The position numbers were made by a program, and so were the translations under genes. The notes beneath the pieces were generated by a model, which did no database searches, was not told where the DNA came from, and worked only from the letters and a program-made list of their open reading frames with translations. From JAFAXD01 sp035472475 (GTDB taxonomy: Bacteria > Pseudomonadota > Alphaproteobacteria > Rhizobiales > Xanthobacteraceae), in contig DATIPA010000165.1 in assembly GCA_035472475.1 (NCBI GenBank), positions 1-13,742 on the forward strand: DNA of 13,742 nucleotides, read 5' to 3'. Positions 12,329 to 13,742 of this stretch are shown here, in pieces (the stretch's first letter is position 1; the number at the start of each line of letters is the position of its first letter).

Positions 12329-12576
12329 TGAAAGCGCTGTTGACCAAACCGGACGGTCGCACCGTGCTGATGATCGGCCTGAGTTTTCGCAACCTCGACC
12401 ATTTCCGTGCCGAACCACTCGATACGTTCATCACGATCGACGGCAGCGATACCGGCGGGTTGCCGATCGACGTCGTCATCTTCTCCGGTCGCACTGAAGA
12501 GGAACTCGCCGAGGCCTTCGCCGACCGGATCGGACCTGACACCAAGCTCCATATCGATCCGCGGCTGAGATCATGA
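12325..12576 (+). CDS. Small hypothetical phage protein, 83 aa
   Basis: Not recognised. ATGATGA overlap with the stop of recT; the true start is the first or second Met (12325 or 12328). It has a predicted beta-rich fold (TVLMIGLSFRNLDHFRAEPL, then DTFITIDGSDTGGLPIDVVI) and a helix near the end (EEELAEAFADRI), no cysteines. Translational coupling to recT suggests a related role, but nothing is known. Its stop overlaps a nine-codon mini-ORF (ATGA). Confidence 0.7.
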   Translation: MMKALLTKPDGRTVLMIGLSFRNLDHFRAEPLDTFITIDGSDTGGLPIDVVIFSGRTEEELAEAFADRIGPDTKLHIDPRLRS

Positions 12577-12598
12577 CCGGAATGTGGGTGATCTGGTG

Positions 12599-12874
12599 AT
12601 GGATCTGCTCGTCGAGGGCGAGGCACTGATGTCTGACCAAAAGCTGTTCCGCCGCGCCGCGCGCTTCGAGCGCGAGCTGCGCGCCGAGGGCGTCGACGCG
12701 CGGCTGATCCCCGGTCTGCTCGGCGCCGCCTTCATGGCCGCACTGACCAATCTGCCGCCGCACCAGCGCCTCGAGGTCGTGCATGCGCACATCATCGCGC
12801 TGCGCACGATCTACAACGACGTCCTCGCGGCGCGCCAGGCGCCCGACGGGCCGATGCCGGATCTGCGGTGCTGA
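12599..12874 (+). CDS. Small helical phage protein, 91 aa
   Basis: Not recognised. It is almost all helical (KLFRRAARFERELRAEGVDA, PGLLGAAFMAALTNLPPHQR, VVHAHIIALRTIYNDVL), typical of small phage accessory proteins. The start at ATG 12599 overlaps the stop of a mini-ORF (TGATG). A GTG at 12584 and an internal ATG at 12629 (with GGCGAGG before it) are alternatives, so the first residues are uncertain. No membrane segments are certain, although the middle is hydrophobic. Confidence 0.62.
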   Translation: MDLLVEGEALMSDQKLFRRAARFERELRAEGVDARLIPGLLGAAFMAALTNLPPHQRLEVVHAHIIALRTIYNDVLAARQAPDGPMPDLRC

Positions 12875-12926
12875 TCGGTTCTTCTCCGGCGCCGATGACA
12901 AGCGGGCTGTCCTACGGGGGCAAGGA

Positions 12927-13310
12927 ATGACCGAAGAGCTTCACCGCTGGGAAAATCTCGGACACTGCCCCGATTGCGGCTGCAACGAGTTCGAGCCCGG
13001 CCCGCGCGGCGGCGTATCGGTCAACCGTCGCTGTGTGGGCTGCGGCGCCTGGTGGAACGCCGTTGTCGAGGTGGGCCTGATCCAGCGCATCCGCGATGAC
13101 GAGCCCAAGCAGCCGGGGCGGGCGATCACCGCCGAGCAGTGGCGCTCCTGGGCATGGCTCGACGAGATCTCGGAGGCCGAACGCGACCAGTGGGTCTTGG
13201 CACCAAGCGCGCTGAATTACCAGCAAGCCGAGGAGTGGGCGCTCGCCGCCGGGTGCTCCAAGATCATCTGTCTGTCGTCGGGCGATACCCTGGTGCGGAT
13301 CAATGGCTAG
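12927..13310 (+). CDS. Zinc-ribbon phage protein, 127 aa
   Basis: The N-terminal part has a four-cysteine zinc ribbon: CPDCGCNEF (residues 12-20) and CVGCGAWWN (about 34-42), with a Gly/Pro loop between. It continues with a helical part (ITAEQWRSWAWLDEISEAER) and ends KIICLSSGDTLVRING. The ribosome site GGGGGCAAGGA is before the ATG at 12927. The family is unknown to me; zinc ribbons of this kind often bind nucleic acid. An upstream open frame from 12783 belongs to the wrong register of the previous gene. Confidence 0.7.
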   Translation: MTEELHRWENLGHCPDCGCNEFEPGPRGGVSVNRRCVGCGAWWNAVVEVGLIQRIRDDEPKQPGRAITAEQWRSWAWLDEISEAERDQWVLAPSALNYQQAEEWALAAGCSKIICLSSGDTLVRING

Positions 13311-13542
13311 CATCGCGCCGCGGCCCGGCTTCGACTGGATGTTGGTGCAGTGGGGCGGCCCCGACGAGCCGCGCACCGAGCACTGCAGCTACTGCGGCGA
13401 TCCGCTGCCGGACGAGGATGAGGATGCCGGCTTCGTCCCGCTGATGATCTGGAACGCCGAGGGCTGGTGCGCCGAGTTCTGCGACGCCTGCCAGGAAAAA
13501 TGGTGGGGCATCGAGAGGATCGAGGACGCGTCAACCGAGTGA
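13303..13542 (+). CDS. Small cysteine-rich zinc-binding protein, 79 aa
   Basis: A frame starting at the ATG at 13303, overlapping the previous stop by eight bases. It has HCSYCGDPLPD (residues 27-37) and WCAEFCDACQEKWWG (about 55-69), a pair of Cys-x2-Cys-type knuckles suggesting one zinc site, with an acidic loop between. It resembles the general class of small phage zinc proteins; the function is unknown. It is the third small cysteine-paired protein in the right arm, and follows the second directly. Confidence 0.68.
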   Translation: MASIAPRPGFDWMLVQWGGPDEPRTEHCSYCGDPLPDEDEDAGFVPLMIWNAEGWCAEFCDACQEKWWGIERIEDASTE

Positions 13543-13569
13543 ATTTGACATCCCGCAAGGTGATCCAAT

Positions 13570-13742
13570 ATGGAGTATCGGACACTCGACCAAGTCGCAA
13601 CACCTCCACGTTCCGCCCCGCAAACTTCGTGAGACCATCCGGGCACACCGGATACAGGTCTTGAAGATCGGGCGGACGATCAATTTCGACGGGCTCGCGT
13701 TGCGGCAGCTCGAAGATGCTTTGCGAGAGGAAGCCGCGAAAT
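13570..13742 (+). pseudogene. Excisionase-like helix-turn-helix gene, frameshifted and cut by the right edge
   Basis: After AAGGTGA, the ATG at 13570 opens MEYRTLDQVA and then runs to a stop at the 21st codon. Moving one base (skipping the A at 13600) gives a continuous frame to the edge: HLHVPPRKLRETIRAHRIQV, then LKIGRTINFDGLALRQLEDA. Joined, the product looks like the small excisionase/MerR-like winged-helix proteins that lie beside phage integrases: an LDxVAxxLHVPPRKLR turn, a helix, then I-x-V-L-x-I-G-R-x-I-x-F wing. So one base is inserted, or two are missing, between codons 10 and 11. It is a natural pseudogene, a sequencing error or a programmed +1 shift. The integrase would lie beyond the edge. 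An open frame over this area from 13467 is a shadow. Confidence 0.72.

Noticed and set aside
11513..12418. 301-residue minus-strand frame
   Set aside because: Antisense shadow of recT in high-GC DNA.
13467..13664. 65-residue plus-strand frame near the right edge
   Set aside because: It crosses the zinc-protein gene and the excisionase-like sequence out of frame.

Overview
The window is the early and regulatory region of a temperate phage or prophage in a high-GC host, most likely an alphaproteobacterium. The host guess is an inference. It rests on the GC-rich coding, a GapR/DUF2312-type protein, an alphaproteobacterial-style replication protein and a PEP-CTERM protein. No host gene, tRNA, rRNA, IS element or CRISPR array was seen. 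Both edges cut through phage genes: an HNH endonuclease at the left (normally next to the terminase) and an excisionase-like gene at the right (normally next to an integrase).

Layout. The control region sits near 6.9-8.0 kb. A Cro-like gene (6928-7215, minus) and a CI-like repressor (7313-7930, plus) are divergent. Leftward from the control region, on the minus strand, come a short leader ORF, a replication-initiation-like protein, two unrecognised phage proteins, a secreted PEP-CTERM protein, a GapR-like DNA-binding protein, a DNA methyltransferase, a VRR-NUC nuclease, a helix-turn-helix protein in the place of a late-gene regulator, and the HNH nuclease. Rightward, on the plus strand, come a zinc-binding/HIRAN fusion, two tiny membrane proteins, several small accessory proteins (three with paired-cysteine motifs), a coiled-coil protein, a RecT-family recombinase, more small genes, and an excisionase-like gene whose frame is broken by one base. 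Many genes overlap by ATGA or similar stop/start overlaps, so both arms look like long translationally coupled operons.

The most unusual content is four long intergenic tracts built of degenerate pentanucleotides: 3828-4109, 4650-4986, 5594-5833 and 10830-10944. In the sense of transcription each reads NNCGC NNCGC, with CAC or CTC variants of the triplet, for about 23 to 67 units. Each starts 0 to 13 bases after a stop codon, ends shortly before the ribosome binding site of the next gene, keeps the same orientation relative to transcription although the genes lie on opposite strands, and finishes with two AACGC units. They look like a dispersed regulatory or recombination element; their function is unknown to me.

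A second regulatory theme is the octamer-like motif ACTATAC(G/A). It occurs four times, only around the control region, and overlaps the -10 boxes of two predicted promoters. One of these promoters would make a leaderless cro mRNA.
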